From: a bacterium
Lineage (GTDB): Bacteria > SZUA-79 > Acidulodesulfobacterales > Acidulodesulfobacteraceae
DNA length: 58,876 bases
NCBI GenBank assembly: GCA_021777135.1
Contig: JAJYDX010000009.1
Coordinates: 1 to 58,876, forward strand
Direction of reading: 5' to 3'
Position numbers and translations under genes: made by a program. Positions 44,602-54,088 of this stretch are shown here, piece after piece. How positions within the stretch are numbered: position 1 is the stretch's first letter; every line of letters starts with the position of its first letter. The notes under the pieces are model-generated. The model had not been told where the DNA came from. It saw nothing but the letters and a program-made list of their open reading frames with translations, and ran no database searches.

Positions 44602-45738
44602 GTGCTAAGGACAAAAAATAAATTTAGTACCGAAAGGGACATATCGGGATGCGGTTTGTGCGGTATTATAAACGCTAAAAAAGTCAAGACTAATGGCAGC
44701 GATATAAAAAAGTCCATATCAGTAGAACATGACAGAGGGAATGGTTTAGGTGGTGGTTTTGCCGTTTATGGCAATTATCCTGACTATGCAGAATTATATG
44801 CTTTTCATATAATGTACGACAGCCTGTCTGCTAAAGCAGATGTTGAAGAATATCTTAAAAATAATTTTATTATAGAAAAAGAAGAAACTATTCCTACTTT
44901 TAATACTTCTAAAATATACGACCATCCATATCTGCACCGATATTTTATAAAACCAAAATCCAATAGGCCGGACAAGTTGTTTCATGAACTGGGAGACGAT
45001 GATTTTGTGGTCAACAGCGTTATGCTCATAAATCAAAACTATGACGGAGCATACGTTTTTTCGAGCGGAAAAAACATGGGTGCGTTTAAGGGTGTAGGTT
45101 ATCCAGAGGATATAGCTGATTTTTATAGGCTTGAAGAGATTGAAGGATATATGTGGACTGCGCACAACCGTTTTCCTACAAACACTCCAGGCTGGTGGGG
45201 AGGCGCACACCCCTTTACGCTACTCGATTGGTCTATCGTACATAACGGCGAAATATCTTCTTATGGAATAAACAAAAGATATCTCGAGATGTATAAGTAT
45301 AATCTTGCATTAAGAACTGATACTGAAGCTATAACTTATATTTTAGATTTGCTTATAAGAAAGCATAAACTTCCGGTACGCCTTGCGTTAACAGTTCTTG
45401 CATCCCCGTTTTATCAGAAAATAGACAAAATGGACGGCGATAAAAAAGAATTATATACCGCATTAAGGCAGATTTATGGAAGCGCTCTTTTGAACGGACC
45501 CTTTGCCATAGTATTTGGATATGCAAACGGTATGGTCGCTATGAACGACAGGATTAAATTGAGGCCGCTAGTTGCGGCATCAATGGGCGATTTTACTTAC
45601 GTAGCATCGGAAGAGGCCGCAATAAGAGCTGTTTGCCAAAATCCTGATATAGTATGGTCTCCTAAAGCTGGAGAACCTGTAATTGTTGAATTTGAAGAAA
45701 AAAATATACATCAAAAAGGAGGATTAATCGGTTTATGA
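44602..45738 (+). CDS. Glutamate synthase, glutamine amidotransferase (class II) subunit
   Basis: A 378-residue class II glutaminase, equal to the N-terminal domain of GltB. The start is GTG, with a GAGGG ribosome site. The likely N-terminal nucleophile is Cys in SGCGLCGII, reached after removal of a ~16-residue propeptide, as in GltB. Further motifs are WTAHNRFPTNTPGWWGGAHPF, VHNGEISSYG and RTDTEAITYILD. It is the first gene of an archaeal-type three-gene glutamate synthase and overlaps the next gene by 4 bp. Confidence 0.88.
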   Translation: MLRTKNKFSTERDISGCGLCGIINAKKVKTNGSDIKKSISVEHDRGNGLGGGFAVYGNYPDYAELYAFHIMYDSLSAKADVEEYLKNNFIIEKEETIPTFNTSKIYDHPYLHRYFIKPKSNRPDKLFHELGDDDFVVNSVMLINQNYDGAYVFSSGKNMGAFKGVGYPEDIADFYRLEEIEGYMWTAHNRFPTNTPGWWGGAHPFTLLDWSIVHNGEISSYGINKRYLEMYKYNLALRTDTEAITYILDLLIRKHKLPVRLALTVLASPFYQKIDKMDGDKKELYTALRQIYGSALLNGPFAIVFGYANGMVAMNDRIKLRPLVAASMGDFTYVASEEAAIRAVCQNPDIVWSPKAGEPVIVEFEEKNIHQKGGLIGL

Positions 45739-47255
45739 CAAAATCCTCATTTTCTAACATACAATCGGAATATTTGGCGCTTATAGATCAAAATAAATGC
45801 GTCAGGTGCAAGAGATGTATTCAAAATTGCGGATGGGGAACGTACAGTTTTGGAGGAGATAAAATTATCTCAGACCATTCTAAATGCGTAGCCTGCGGTA
45901 GATGTTATACATATTGTCCAGAGGGCGCAATATCTATAGTTAAAAATCCTACGATTATAAGGGAAAATGCAAACTGGAAAGAAGGCCTTATAAAAAATAT
46001 ATGGAGACAGTCTGAAACAGGTGGAATAGTTATTTCCGGTATGGGGACTACTTTTAAATATAAAAAATATTTTGACCATATACTTTTAGACGCTTGTCAG
46101 GTTACCAATCCTTCCATAGACCCATTAAGAGAGCCTATGGAGTTAAGGACTTATCTTGGTAAAAAACCTTCAAGATTAGATATTGATATTGATGTCAATG
46201 GAGAACCTGTTTTAAAATCGAAAATGCCGCCGCAAATAGAATTGCAGACCCCTTTTGTTTTTGGGGCAATGTCATACGGTTCTATATCCCTTAATGCTCA
46301 AAAAGCAATGGCTTTAGCTGCAAGGGCTTTAGGGATTGTTATGAATACCGGGGAAGGCGGATTGCATGACGATTTAGTTCCGTTTGGTAAAAACATTATA
46401 GTTCAAGTCGCTTCGGGTAGATTCGGCGTTCACAGGGACTATTTGAACAGCGGCGTAGCTGTAGAAATAAAAATTGGACAAGGCGCAAAGCCTGGCATAG
46501 GAGGTCATCTTCCAGGCGAGAAAATAGGTGTTGATATATCTAGGACCAGAATGATTCCAGTAGGAACGGATGCTATTTCTCCAGCGCCCCATCACGACAT
46601 ATATTCCATAGAAGATTTAAGGCAGCTTATTTATGCCGTTAAAGAAGCCACAGGTTACGAAAAACCTGTGTCGGTTAAAGTAGCGGCCGTGCATAATATA
46701 GCCGCTATCGTTAGCGGAATAGTTAGAGCTGGAGCCGATATCGTTTATATAGACGGTTATACAGGCGGAACCGGAGCTGCGCCCAACATAATTAAAGACC
46801 ATGTAGGTATTCCAATAGAAATAGCACTTGCCCAAGTTGATGAAAGGCTTAGGGAAGAAGGTATCAGAAGTGAGGCTTCGATTATAGCCGCCGGGAGTAT
46901 TAGGTCGAGTGCCGATGCCATAAAAGCAATTGCTTTAGGTGCTGATGCAGTTGCTATAGGAACTGCTGCCCTTATAGTTATGGGCTGCCATGTATGCGGT
47001 AAGTGTAATACCGGAAATTGCAGCTGGGGAATTACAACGCAAAGACCTGAACTTGTAAGAAGACTTGACCCTGAAGTTTACGGAGAGAGACTATATAATT
47101 TAATTTCTGCTTGGAGTCATGAAATTCAGGAAGTTTTAGGAGCTATGGGAGTTAATTCTATTGACAGCCTTAGGGGGTCTAGAGAAAGACTTAGAGGCGT
47201 TGAATTAACGGATGCTGAACTAAAAGCCCTAGGAATTAAACACGCAGGGTTATAA
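45735..47255 (+). CDS. Glutamate synthase, FMN-binding synthase subunit with ferredoxin domain
   Basis: A 506-residue protein, the catalytic core of archaeal-type glutamate synthase. Two ferredoxin [4Fe-4S] motifs come first (C22, C25, C28, C32; C51, C54, C57, C61). The FMN/TIM-barrel domain (about 150-500) has FVFGAMSYGSISLNAQKAMA, NTGEGG, QVASGRFGV, IKIGQGAKPGIGGHLPG, ISPAPHHDIYSIEDL, YIDGYTGGTGAAP and the cysteine cluster CHVCGKCNTGNC. It makes glutamate from 2-oxoglutarate and ammonia delivered by the amidotransferase subunit. No NADPH-binding GltD gene is present, so electrons probably come from ferredoxin or the HdrBC fusion. Confidence 0.92.
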   Translation: MTKSSFSNIQSEYLALIDQNKCVRCKRCIQNCGWGTYSFGGDKIISDHSKCVACGRCYTYCPEGAISIVKNPTIIRENANWKEGLIKNIWRQSETGGIVISGMGTTFKYKKYFDHILLDACQVTNPSIDPLREPMELRTYLGKKPSRLDIDIDVNGEPVLKSKMPPQIELQTPFVFGAMSYGSISLNAQKAMALAARALGIVMNTGEGGLHDDLVPFGKNIIVQVASGRFGVHRDYLNSGVAVEIKIGQGAKPGIGGHLPGEKIGVDISRTRMIPVGTDAISPAPHHDIYSIEDLRQLIYAVKEATGYEKPVSVKVAAVHNIAAIVSGIVRAGADIVYIDGYTGGTGAAPNIIKDHVGIPIEIALAQVDERLREEGIRSEASIIAAGSIRSSADAIKAIALGADAVAIGTAALIVMGCHVCGKCNTGNCSWGITTQRPELVRRLDPEVYGERLYNLISAWSHEIQEVLGAMGVNSIDSLRGSRERLRGVELTDAELKALGIKHAGL

Positions 47256-47308
47256 TTTATTTTATAAATTTGGATTATAAATAAGATTGTAAGGAGTTTT
47301 AATAAAAT

Positions 47309-48046
47309 ATGATAACTATAGATGCTTCTGGAATGCACTACAAAGAACTTAACCAGCTGATTAGGGAAGGGATAGAAAAAGGTATTAAAAAATTTTTTCT
47401 TGAAAATGTCAATGGTCAGTATTATATAGGCGATGGAATTAAAGGCGATGACGTCGTCATTAACGTAAACGGTGTTCCGGGAAACGATCTTGGAGCTTTT
47501 ATGGATGGTCCTACTTTAATTATAAACGGTAACGCTCAGGATAATATAGGAAACACAATGAATGCAGGTAAAATACTGATAAAAGGAGATGCAGGAGATG
47601 TCGTTGGATACGGTATGAGAGGAGGAAAAATTTATATCCTTGGTAATGCCGGCTATAGAGTTGGGATTCATATGAAAGGCTATAACGAACAAATGCCTAT
47701 AATTATAATAGGAGGAAAGGTTGGAAGTTTTTTTGCTGAATATATGGCGGGCGGCATAATAGTACTTTTAGGACTTAACGATTCAGATGAGTTTGACAGC
47801 GAGTATTTTGCTTCTGGTATGCACGGCGGAACCATATATCTCAGAAAAAAAATAGATTTTTCTAAATATTCTAAAGAAGTGGAGCTATATGAAGCAGACG
47901 AAAAAGATATGGATTTTTTAAAAAAGTATTTAGTGGATTATGCAGATAGTTTCAACATTGCTTTGGAGGGTATTACAGATAAACCTTTTTACAAAATAAT
48001 GCCTTCTAGCGCAAGGCCGTATGCCCATCTATATACTTCAGCTTGA
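47309..48046 (+). CDS. Glutamate synthase, GXGXG-domain subunit
   Basis: A 245-residue right-handed beta-helix protein, equal to the C-terminal domain of GltB, with repeats such as NVNGVPGNDLGAFMDG, INGNAQDNIGNTMNAG and IKGDAGDVVGYGMRGG, each with the GxxGxxMxxG pattern. The last ~55 residues are helical. This subunit holds the synthase and amidotransferase together in GltB. A GGAG ribosome site lies 10 bases upstream. It closes the glutamate synthase operon, or continues with a 4-bp gap into the zapB-like gene. Confidence 0.9.
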   Translation: MITIDASGMHYKELNQLIREGIEKGIKKFFLENVNGQYYIGDGIKGDDVVINVNGVPGNDLGAFMDGPTLIINGNAQDNIGNTMNAGKILIKGDAGDVVGYGMRGGKIYILGNAGYRVGIHMKGYNEQMPIIIIGGKVGSFFAEYMAGGIIVLLGLNDSDEFDSEYFASGMHGGTIYLRKKIDFSKYSKEVELYEADEKDMDFLKKYLVDYADSFNIALEGITDKPFYKIMPSSARPYAHLYTSA

Positions 48047-48050
48047 TAAT

Positions 48051-48305
48051 ATGAATGAATTATTTTCTGGAAACCAAAAAATGGATATAAATAACCTTAA
48101 CGCCATAGAAGAAAGAATTATCTTAATTAAGGAATCGTTTGAAAAGTTAAAAATAGAAAGGGATAAGCTTTCAACAGAAGTTAAATCTAAAAACGACGAG
48201 ATTAACGAATTGAAAGACAGGATTACCCAAATTGAATCTGAAAACGATTTGATAATAAAAAAAATAGACGGCATATTAAATAGCTTAGAAACTATACAAG
48301 TATGA
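48051..48305 (+). CDS. zapB: ZapB-like coiled-coil cell-division protein
   Basis: An 84-residue protein with a continuous coiled coil (about 12-82), the size and heptad style of ZapB. The last segment IIKKIDGILNSLE is typical of the zapB-like genes that precede zapA. The start at 48051 is chosen because it follows the glutamate synthase stop by 4 bp; an alternative frame start at 48021 would overlap that gene. It overlaps zapA by 4 bp (ATGA). Confidence 0.75.
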   Translation: MNELFSGNQKMDINNLNAIEERIILIKESFEKLKIERDKLSTEVKSKNDEINELKDRITQIESENDLIIKKIDGILNSLETIQV

Positions 48306-48577
48306 GCGAATTAGTAGAGCTTACGATTTTGAATCATAAGTTTATTTTAAACAGCGATAAAGACAGGAAATATTTAGAGCGTTTAGCTTCATACGTAAAT
48401 GCGAAAGCCGACGAAGTATTAAAGGGAACCAAATCGGTCGATTCTTTTAATGTAGCAGTTTTAACGGCGCTGAATATAGCAGATGATTTTATGTCCGATA
48501 AAATTGAAATTAATAATGAAAGTAAAAGGGTTTTAGATAAAGTTAACAATATATATAATTATATATCGAAATCTTAA
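48302..48577 (+). CDS. zapA: Cell division protein ZapA
   Basis: A 91-residue FtsZ-bundling protein. The N-terminal domain has VELTILNHKFILNSDKDRKYLERLASYVNAKADEV, and the helical C-terminal part has VAVLTALNIADDFM, both standard for ZapA. It is followed by 6S RNA and then 5-formyl-THF cyclo-ligase, the conserved zapA-ssrS-ygfA order of Proteobacteria. Confidence 0.92.
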   Translation: MSELVELTILNHKFILNSDKDRKYLERLASYVNAKADEVLKGTKSVDSFNVAVLTALNIADDFMSDKIEINNESKRVLDKVNNIYNYISKS

Positions 48578-48762
48578 TAGACCCTGCGGTATTTGATGAA
48601 TGTTTTTAAAATTGACCCAACAGTTGGATAGAATGGGATTGTCACTACCGATTACGGTAAGGAAACATTGGAAACTTTGATTCCTTTTTTCAATCGGCAT
48701 ACGATTGCCACCTATTTTTAATAGGTCCAATTTTAGAACATCTTCGGTACGCGCGGGGTTTT
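48578..48762 (+). ncRNA. ssrS: 6S RNA
   Basis: Located between zapA and the 5-FCL gene, the conserved site of ssrS. The terminal stem is clear: ACCCTGCGGTA (48581-48591) with TACGCGCGGGGT (48748-48759), and ATGTTTTTAAAATTG (48600-48614) with CAATTTTAGAACAT (48728-48741). The middle holds the large, weakly paired bulge expected to mimic an open promoter and bind sigma70-RNA polymerase. Length is about 180 nt. The exact ends are uncertain. A TATAAT at 48554-48559, inside the end of zapA, may be part of its promoter. Confidence 0.88.
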
Positions 48763-48822
48763 CATATATAACTTGTTAGACCCTGCAACCCCCACCTTTC
48801 TTTAATTAATTCATCTAATGAT

Positions 48823-49398
48823 ATGATAAATAAAAATGTCGTCAGAAATTTAATGATAAATAAGCGGTACAAATTGGATGATTTTTTTGTTAAATCAGCA
48901 AGTTTAAAAATTTCTGAAACTGCCTTCGATTACATAACAGCAAATTCTTTTAAAAACATAGCTATTTATATGAGTTTAAACAATGAGGTTAAAATTGAAT
49001 ATATTGTAGAATTAAATAAAGATAAAAAATTTGATTTTTTTTTGCCCGTATGCAAAAAAGAAGATGATATTTGTTTTAATCAATTAGAAGATATGAATTC
49101 TATGAAAAAAGATTATTTTGGTATTTCATGTCCAAAAAATGATAATTATATAGATGAAAAAGATATCGAAGTTTTTTTTGTGCCGGGACTTGCATTCGAT
49201 TTGCTAGGAAACAGGGTAGGATATGGCAAAGGTTGTTTTGACAGAATATTAAAAAAATCAGTAAAATCTTATTTTATAGGCGTATGTTATGATTTTCAAT
49301 TAATTTTAGATGACATATTGGAATCGTATGAAAACGATATAGGAATGGATTTTATACTTACCGAAAAAGGTATGCGCGAAGTAATTAACCTGCAATGA
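48823..49398 (+). CDS. 5-formyltetrahydrofolate cyclo-ligase
   Basis: A 191-residue enzyme that converts 5-formyl-THF to methenyl-THF with ATP (YgfA/MTHFS family). The MTHFS motif is FFVPGLAFDLLGNRVGYGKGCFDRIL, and IAIYMSLNNEVKIE and FFLPVCKKEDDICF are typical. It follows 6S RNA. Confidence 0.93.
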   Translation: MINKNVVRNLMINKRYKLDDFFVKSASLKISETAFDYITANSFKNIAIYMSLNNEVKIEYIVELNKDKKFDFFLPVCKKEDDICFNQLEDMNSMKKDYFGISCPKNDNYIDEKDIEVFFVPGLAFDLLGNRVGYGKGCFDRILKKSVKSYFIGVCYDFQLILDDILESYENDIGMDFILTEKGMREVINLQ

Positions 49399-49425
49399 TT
49401 TGCATTAAATAAGGAGAAATACAAG

Positions 49426-50988
49426 ATGGCAGAATATTTTTTAATAATTTTAATTGTTGTTATTTCCGCGGTATTTTTTACTGCGGGTTTTTTTATTAAG
49501 CGTATTATAGATAAAAATTTAATAGACGATGCGTATTTAAAAATTGATACAATTAAAAAAGAATCTGAAAAAAAAGCCGAGGAGATTAAAAAGGAAGCTA
49601 TTTTGGTAGCTAAATCCGAAGTTATCAGACATAAAGAAACCGTAGAAGAAGAAATTAGAGCTCAAAAACAGGAATTGGGTCAGGTTGAGAAAAGACTGAC
49701 TTTTAAAGAAGATAATCTGGAAAAAAGAATATCTTTAATTGAAAAGAAAGAAGCCGATTTTATGAGAAAGGAAAAAATTATTGCTCAATCTGAAAAAACG
49801 GCTCTTGAAAAAGAAAAACTTGCGGAAGAAAAACTTAAAGAAAAAATTACTGAATTAGAAAAAGTTTCAGGTATGACTTCTACGGAAGCTAAGAATACAT
49901 TGATAAATTTGATTACAGAAGAAGCTAAGCATGAATCTGCAAAAGCTGTAAAAAGAATAGAAGACGAAGCTAAAGAAATAGCCGATAAAAAAGCTAAAGA
50001 GATTATAGCTACGGCTATACAAAGATATGCAGGGGATTATGTTGCAGAAAAATCGATATCCTCAGTTCAATTACCGAGTGATGAAATGAAAGGCAGAATT
50101 ATAGGAAGGGAAGGAAGGAATATTAGGGCGCTTGAAGCTGCCACTGGAGTAGATTTAATAATAGACGAAACTCCTGAGGCTGTTATTCTTTCCTCTTTTA
50201 ATCCGGTTAAGAGAGAGGTTGCTAGACTTTCATTAGAAAGGCTGATAGCTGACGGAAGAATTCATCCTGCAAGAATTGAAGAGATAGTTGGAAAGGTTGA
50301 AGAAGAACTTAATCAGGCTATGAAGGAAGCGGGAGAACAGGCTACTTTCGACGTAGGTATTCACGGTGTTCATCCTGAACTTCTTAAACTTTTAGGAAGA
50401 TTAAAATATAGGACAAGTTATTCTCAAAACGTTTATAATCATTCTATAGAGGTCGCCTTTTTATGCGGAATAATGGCAGCCGAACTTAATATTAACGTTA
50501 AACAGGCTAAAAGGGCTGGACTTTTGCACGATATAGGTAAGGCGGTTGACCATGAGATTGAAGGATCTCATGCAGTTATAGGCGCAGATCTTGCAAAAAA
50601 GTTTGGAGAATCTCCAAAGGTAATACATGCTATAGCGGCGCATCATTTTGATGAAGAACCCAACAGCGTTCTCGCCGTTTTGGTTTCTGCGGCAGATGCT
50701 TTAAGCGCGGCAAGACCAGGGGCTAGAAAAGAGATGTTTGAAACATATGTGAAGCGGCTTGAAGATCTGGAATCCATTGCAAATTCATTCAGCGGAGTTG
50801 CTAAAAGCTACGTAATTCAGGCAGGCAGGGAAATTAGAGCCATAGTTCAGAGCCAGAAAATAACCGATGAAGATTCCGTTATGCTGTCGAAAGATATTGC
50901 AAAAAAAATTGAAACTACTATGCAGTATCCTGGACAGATTAAAGTAACGGTTATAAGAGAAACGAGGGCAACCGAATTTGCAAGATGA
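49426..50988 (+). CDS. rny: Ribonuclease Y
   Basis: A membrane-anchored endoribonuclease that starts mRNA decay. N-terminal membrane helix (about 3-23), long coiled coil rich in K/E (about 40-190), KH domain with [31 protein letters not shown], and HD domain with [16 protein letters not shown]...[14 protein letters not shown]. The length of 520 is exact for the family. A GGAG ribosome site lies upstream. It overlaps the YmdB-like gene by 11 bp. Confidence 0.96.
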   Translation: MAEYFLIILIVVISAVFFTAGFFIKRIIDKNLIDDAYLKIDTIKKESEKKAEEIKKEAILVAKSEVIRHKETVEEEIRAQKQELGQVEKRLTFKEDNLEKRISLIEKKEADFMRKEKIIAQSEKTALEKEKLAEEKLKEKITELEKVSGMTSTEAKNTLINLITEEAKHESAKAVKRIEDEAKEIADKKAKEIIATAIQRYAGDYVAEKSISSVQLPSDEMKGRIIGREGRNIRALEAATGVDLIIDETPEAVILSSFNPVKREVARLSLERLIADGRIHPARIEEIVGKVEEELNQAMKEAGEQATFDVGIHGVHPELLKLLGRLKYRTSYSQNVYNHSIEVAFLCGIMAAELNINVKQAKRAGLLHDIGKAVDHEIEGSHAVIGADLAKKFGESPKVIHAIAAHHFDEEPNSVLAVLVSAADALSAARPGARKEMFETYVKRLEDLESIANSFSGVAKSYVIQAGREIRAIVQSQKITDEDSVMLSKDIAKKIETTMQYPGQIKVTVIRETRATEFAR

Positions 50989-51784
50989 CGATATTAATAT
51001 CCTTTTTATAGGCGATATTATAGGTAAACCTGGCAGGTTAGCTGTTAAATCGCTTATGGGTGAATTAATCGAAAAATATAAGCCGGAATTTATTATCGCA
51101 AACGGTGAAAATTCAGCACACGGGATGGGCATAACTCCAGAGATAGCCGGGTTTCTGTTTGGTTTAGGCATAGACGTTATAACTACGGGGAACCATATAT
51201 GGGATCAAAAAACAATAATTCCTTATATTAATACCCAACCCAGGCTTCTGCGTCCGGCAAATTACTCTTCTTTGACCCCCGGAAAAGGATACGGAGTTTA
51301 TAATTCGAAATTAGGAAGGCATATTGCAGTTATAAATTTAGAAGGAAGGGTTTTTATGAAAGGACTTTCCGAGTCGCCATTTAATCTTGCCAAAGACATA
51401 ATTAGAAAAGAATGTGGAGAATCAGATGCCGTTATTATTGACTTTCATGCCGAAGCGACATCGGAAAAAGAAGCATTAGCATTATATTTAGACGGAGAAA
51501 TATCGGCTTTATTTGGCACCCATACGCATGTGCAGACCAATGACGATATTATACTGCCTAAGGGCACGTCTTATATATCAGATGTAGGAATGGTAGGTTC
51601 AAAATATTCGGTATTGGGGACTGATAAAGATATCGCGATTAAAAGATATTTAACCGGAATGCCGGAAAAATTTGTTCCTGAGGAAAAAAATATAGTTTTA
51701 AATGCTGTTTCAATAACTGTTGACAAAAATACGAAATTAAGCAAAAACATTCAGAAAATCCGTATTGATATTAATGATAATTGA
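50978..51784 (+). CDS. YmdB-like metallophosphoesterase (TIGR00282)
   Basis: A 268-residue calcineurin-like phosphoesterase of the YmdB family, which in Bacillus hydrolyses 2',3'-cyclic AMP and is usually encoded next to RNase Y, as here. Metal ligands sit in [48 protein letters not shown] and [10 protein letters not shown]. The start is TTG at 50978, inside the end of rny; this gives [13 protein letters not shown], and no in-frame ATG exists that keeps the first motif. Confidence 0.9.
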   Translation: MQDDDINILFIGDIIGKPGRLAVKSLMGELIEKYKPEFIIANGENSAHGMGITPEIAGFLFGLGIDVITTGNHIWDQKTIIPYINTQPRLLRPANYSSLTPGKGYGVYNSKLGRHIAVINLEGRVFMKGLSESPFNLAKDIIRKECGESDAVIIDFHAEATSEKEALALYLDGEISALFGTHTHVQTNDDIILPKGTSYISDVGMVGSKYSVLGTDKDIAIKRYLTGMPEKFVPEEKNIVLNAVSITVDKNTKLSKNIQKIRIDINDN

Positions 51785-51856
51785 ATTTTTAAATATTTTA
51801 CATCTATAAGAATAGATTTAAAATCCATAAATATTATTTAAAGCTGGAATAGCATA

Positions 51857-53173
51857 ATGATAAAAGAAGATATAGAAAGCAGGGTTCGCTTACAGATAGA
51901 AGCTATTAGAAGAGGAAGCGTGGAACTCATAAAAGAAGACGAACTTTTCGAAAAATTATCATATTCAGTATCCAATAATATACCATTAAAAATCAAGGCA
52001 GGTTTCGATCCAACATCTCCAGACATACATCTTGGACATACGGTACTATTAAATAAACTGAAAACTTTTCAAAACTTTGGTCATATAGTTTATTTTATAA
52101 TAGGTGATTTTACTGCAATGATAGGCGATCCTACTGGCAAGTCTGAAACCAGAAAACCATTGTCCAAAGAAGAGGTATTAAGAAACTATAAGGATTATAA
52201 AAATCAGGCGTTTAAAATATTGATTCCAGAACAAACCAGAATACTTTTTAATAGCTGGTGGCTGTCTAATTTAAAGCTGGATGAATTTATTAAAATTTCT
52301 TCTAATTATACAGTAAGAAGAATGCTTGAAAAAGACGATTTTGAAAAAAGGTTCAGGGATAACAGGCCTATAGCCATGCACGAATTTATTTACCCTCTAT
52401 TACAGGGCTTTGATTCTTTATTTTTGGAGGCGGATATAGAAATAGGAGGAAACGATCAAAAATTTAATCTTATTGTCGGCAGAGAATTAATGAAAAGTTT
52501 TGGTTTGATTCCTCAGGTTATAATGACAATGCCTTTATTAGAAGGGCTTGACGGAAAAAATAAAATGAGTAAGTCGCTTGGAAACTGTATAGGCTTATCA
52601 GACGAGCCAAATGAAATGTACGGTAAAATAATGTCTATATCAGACGCAATGATGTTCAAATATTATGAACTGTTAAGTTGCATTCCAAACAAAGAGTTTA
52701 GCGAATTAAAAATAGAACTAGATAAAGGCTTAAATCCTATAATAGCTAAGAAAAGGCTGGCATTAGAAATTACAGAAATCTATCACGGCAAAATAAATGC
52801 TGAAAAAGCAGGTAAATATTTTGAAGAGAAATTTCAGAAAAGAGTAAATCCTGAAGATATAGAAATGATAAAACTCGGTCAGGATTTTTGCGTTAAATAT
52901 ACCGAAATATCTAAAGAAGGTTTAATATTGCAAATTTTACCGCTTATAAACGCGGTTGGTGCGGCAGAATCTAATAGTGAAGCTAAAAGGCTCATAAAAC
53001 AGGGTGCCGTTAAAATAGATTTAATAGGTAAAATAAACAAAGACGAATCTTTAGAACATGATGGGCGTGAAATAAAAATATACGAAGGTTCTGTATGCCT
53101 CCCGGACAAAACTGATGAGTTTGTGTTTAAAGTAGGAAAGAAATTAACCTACAGGATAAAATTAAATTTTTGA
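51857..53173 (+). CDS. tyrS: Tyrosyl-tRNA synthetase
   Basis: A class I aminoacyl-tRNA synthetase. The signature motifs are DIHLGHTV (HIGH) and KMSKSLGN (KMSKS), the tyrosine-binding region includes GGNDQKFNLIVGRELM, and a C-terminal S4-like RNA-binding domain follows (about 370-438; NSEAKRLIKQGAVKI). The length of 438 is normal for the TyrZ-like (long N-terminal) type. Confidence 0.95.
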   Translation: MIKEDIESRVRLQIEAIRRGSVELIKEDELFEKLSYSVSNNIPLKIKAGFDPTSPDIHLGHTVLLNKLKTFQNFGHIVYFIIGDFTAMIGDPTGKSETRKPLSKEEVLRNYKDYKNQAFKILIPEQTRILFNSWWLSNLKLDEFIKISSNYTVRRMLEKDDFEKRFRDNRPIAMHEFIYPLLQGFDSLFLEADIEIGGNDQKFNLIVGRELMKSFGLIPQVIMTMPLLEGLDGKNKMSKSLGNCIGLSDEPNEMYGKIMSISDAMMFKYYELLSCIPNKEFSELKIELDKGLNPIIAKKRLALEITEIYHGKINAEKAGKYFEEKFQKRVNPEDIEMIKLGQDFCVKYTEISKEGLILQILPLINAVGAAESNSEAKRLIKQGAVKIDLIGKINKDESLEHDGREIKIYEGSVCLPDKTDEFVFKVGKKLTYRIKLNF

Positions 53174-53383
53174 TTTTGCAGTTAATTTTTTCATTTCGCT
53201 TAAACCATGTCTGCTTAAAATATTATCAATGTACTATTTAATTTCTAGTTTATTTTTTTTGTGAAGCTCAGTCTCTGCTTGCCTATATTCCTCTTTTTTA
53301 AAGCCTACTAATTTCCAAGCTAGAATATAATTTAAAAAAAATAATAAAAATAATACGACAATTTTATATTGATATTTTTTGAT
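53162..53383 (-). pseudogene. Small membrane-protein-like reading frame interrupted by TAG
   Basis: On the minus strand an unannotated frame reads IKKYQYKIVVLFLLFFLNYI..., with one hydrophobic helix followed by AWKLVGFKKEEYRQAETEL, up to TAG at 53236-53234. The same frame then continues protein-like, YIDNILSRHGLSEMKKLTAKSKI, to TAA at 53164-53162, overlapping the 3' end of tyrS. No ATG start is present. A sigma70-type promoter lies just upstream. It could be a decayed gene or a short gene with a non-ATG start. Weak evidence. Confidence 0.35.
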
Positions 53384-53387
53384 TTAC

Positions 53388-53416
53388 ATTATAATAAATT
53401 TATGATAATGTATCAA
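53388..53416 (-). promoter_or_regulatory. Sigma70-type promoter driving the minus strand
   Basis: On the minus strand TTGATA (53416-53411) and TATAAT (53393-53388) are separated by 17 bases, a near-perfect consensus. It points at the interrupted small frame that ends in tyrS. A plus-strand pair, TTTACA-17-TAATGT, overlaps it and could serve the DUF3617 gene at 53470. The rest of the 53174-53469 gap is AT-rich. Confidence 0.55.
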
Positions 53417-53469
53417 AAAATAAACCACCGTTTTATTAATTTAAATCAAAGAAGGGAGAGGATGCTTTT

Positions 53470-54027
53470 ATGAAAAAAAAATTTCAAATTTTACTTTTAA
53501 TGCTGCTGATTTCTATTATTATACCAGCACTATCTGGTTGCAATGGAGGGAGTGAGCCTTCATCCTCAAAAAAAGTTTCTGCTAATACATCTTCTAAATC
53601 AGGTGCTAATTCGGCTGATTTTAGTAAATTGTCTCCTGGCCTGTGGAAAATGAAAATTCGCACCACTGTTCATATGCCGCCGGTAATGGGAAGACCTGCA
53701 GTTAACAATTCCAGTAAAACTACTATTACCGAATGCATAAAACCTGGTTCATCAAAGGCAAGGCCTTATACAGAACCTGCTAATTTTAAATGCAGCGAGG
53801 TCAAAGAACATACCGATATGGACGGCACGATACACTGGTCTATGAAATGTAGTGGCCCTAAGATGTCTATGTCGAGCAAGGGAATTTCTAAAATTACGCA
53901 GGACAGTTTTAAAAGTCATGTTAAATCTACTACTGTAATGGCTAACCCTGGCTTTTCAATGAAAACTAACGCTACCATCGATACTTCCGGAAAACGCATA
54001 AGCAGCAAGTGTCCATCTAAGTCTTGA
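53470..54027 (+). CDS. DUF3617 lipoprotein
   Basis: A 185-residue lipoprotein. The signal peptide ends in the lipobox ALSGC (about residue 23). A Ser-rich linker leads into a DUF3617-like domain (about 54-185) with LSPGLWKMKI, TECIKPG, NFKCSEVKEHTDMDGTIHWSMKCSG and a final Cys (SSKC). The cysteine pairs suggest disulfides. The function of the family is unknown. GGGAGAGGA upstream is a ribosome site. It is related to the next gene, at 54089. Confidence 0.75.
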   Translation: MKKKFQILLLMLLISIIIPALSGCNGGSEPSSSKKVSANTSSKSGANSADFSKLSPGLWKMKIRTTVHMPPVMGRPAVNNSSKTTITECIKPGSSKARPYTEPANFKCSEVKEHTDMDGTIHWSMKCSGPKMSMSSKGISKITQDSFKSHVKSTTVMANPGFSMKTNATIDTSGKRISSKCPSKS

Positions 54028-54088
54028 TTTGGATGGGTAAAAATAAAAAAATACAGACATAAGATAAGTTTAATTATTGAGGTTAATT

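Noticed and set aside
48533-48730. 65-residue minus-strand frame across the 6S RNA region
   Set aside because: The region folds as 6S RNA in its conserved location; the frame has no family match or ribosome site.
53234-53236. In-frame TAG considered as pyrrolysine
   Set aside because: No pyl genes are seen in the window and the context is a tiny membrane-protein-like frame, unlike known Pyl proteins.
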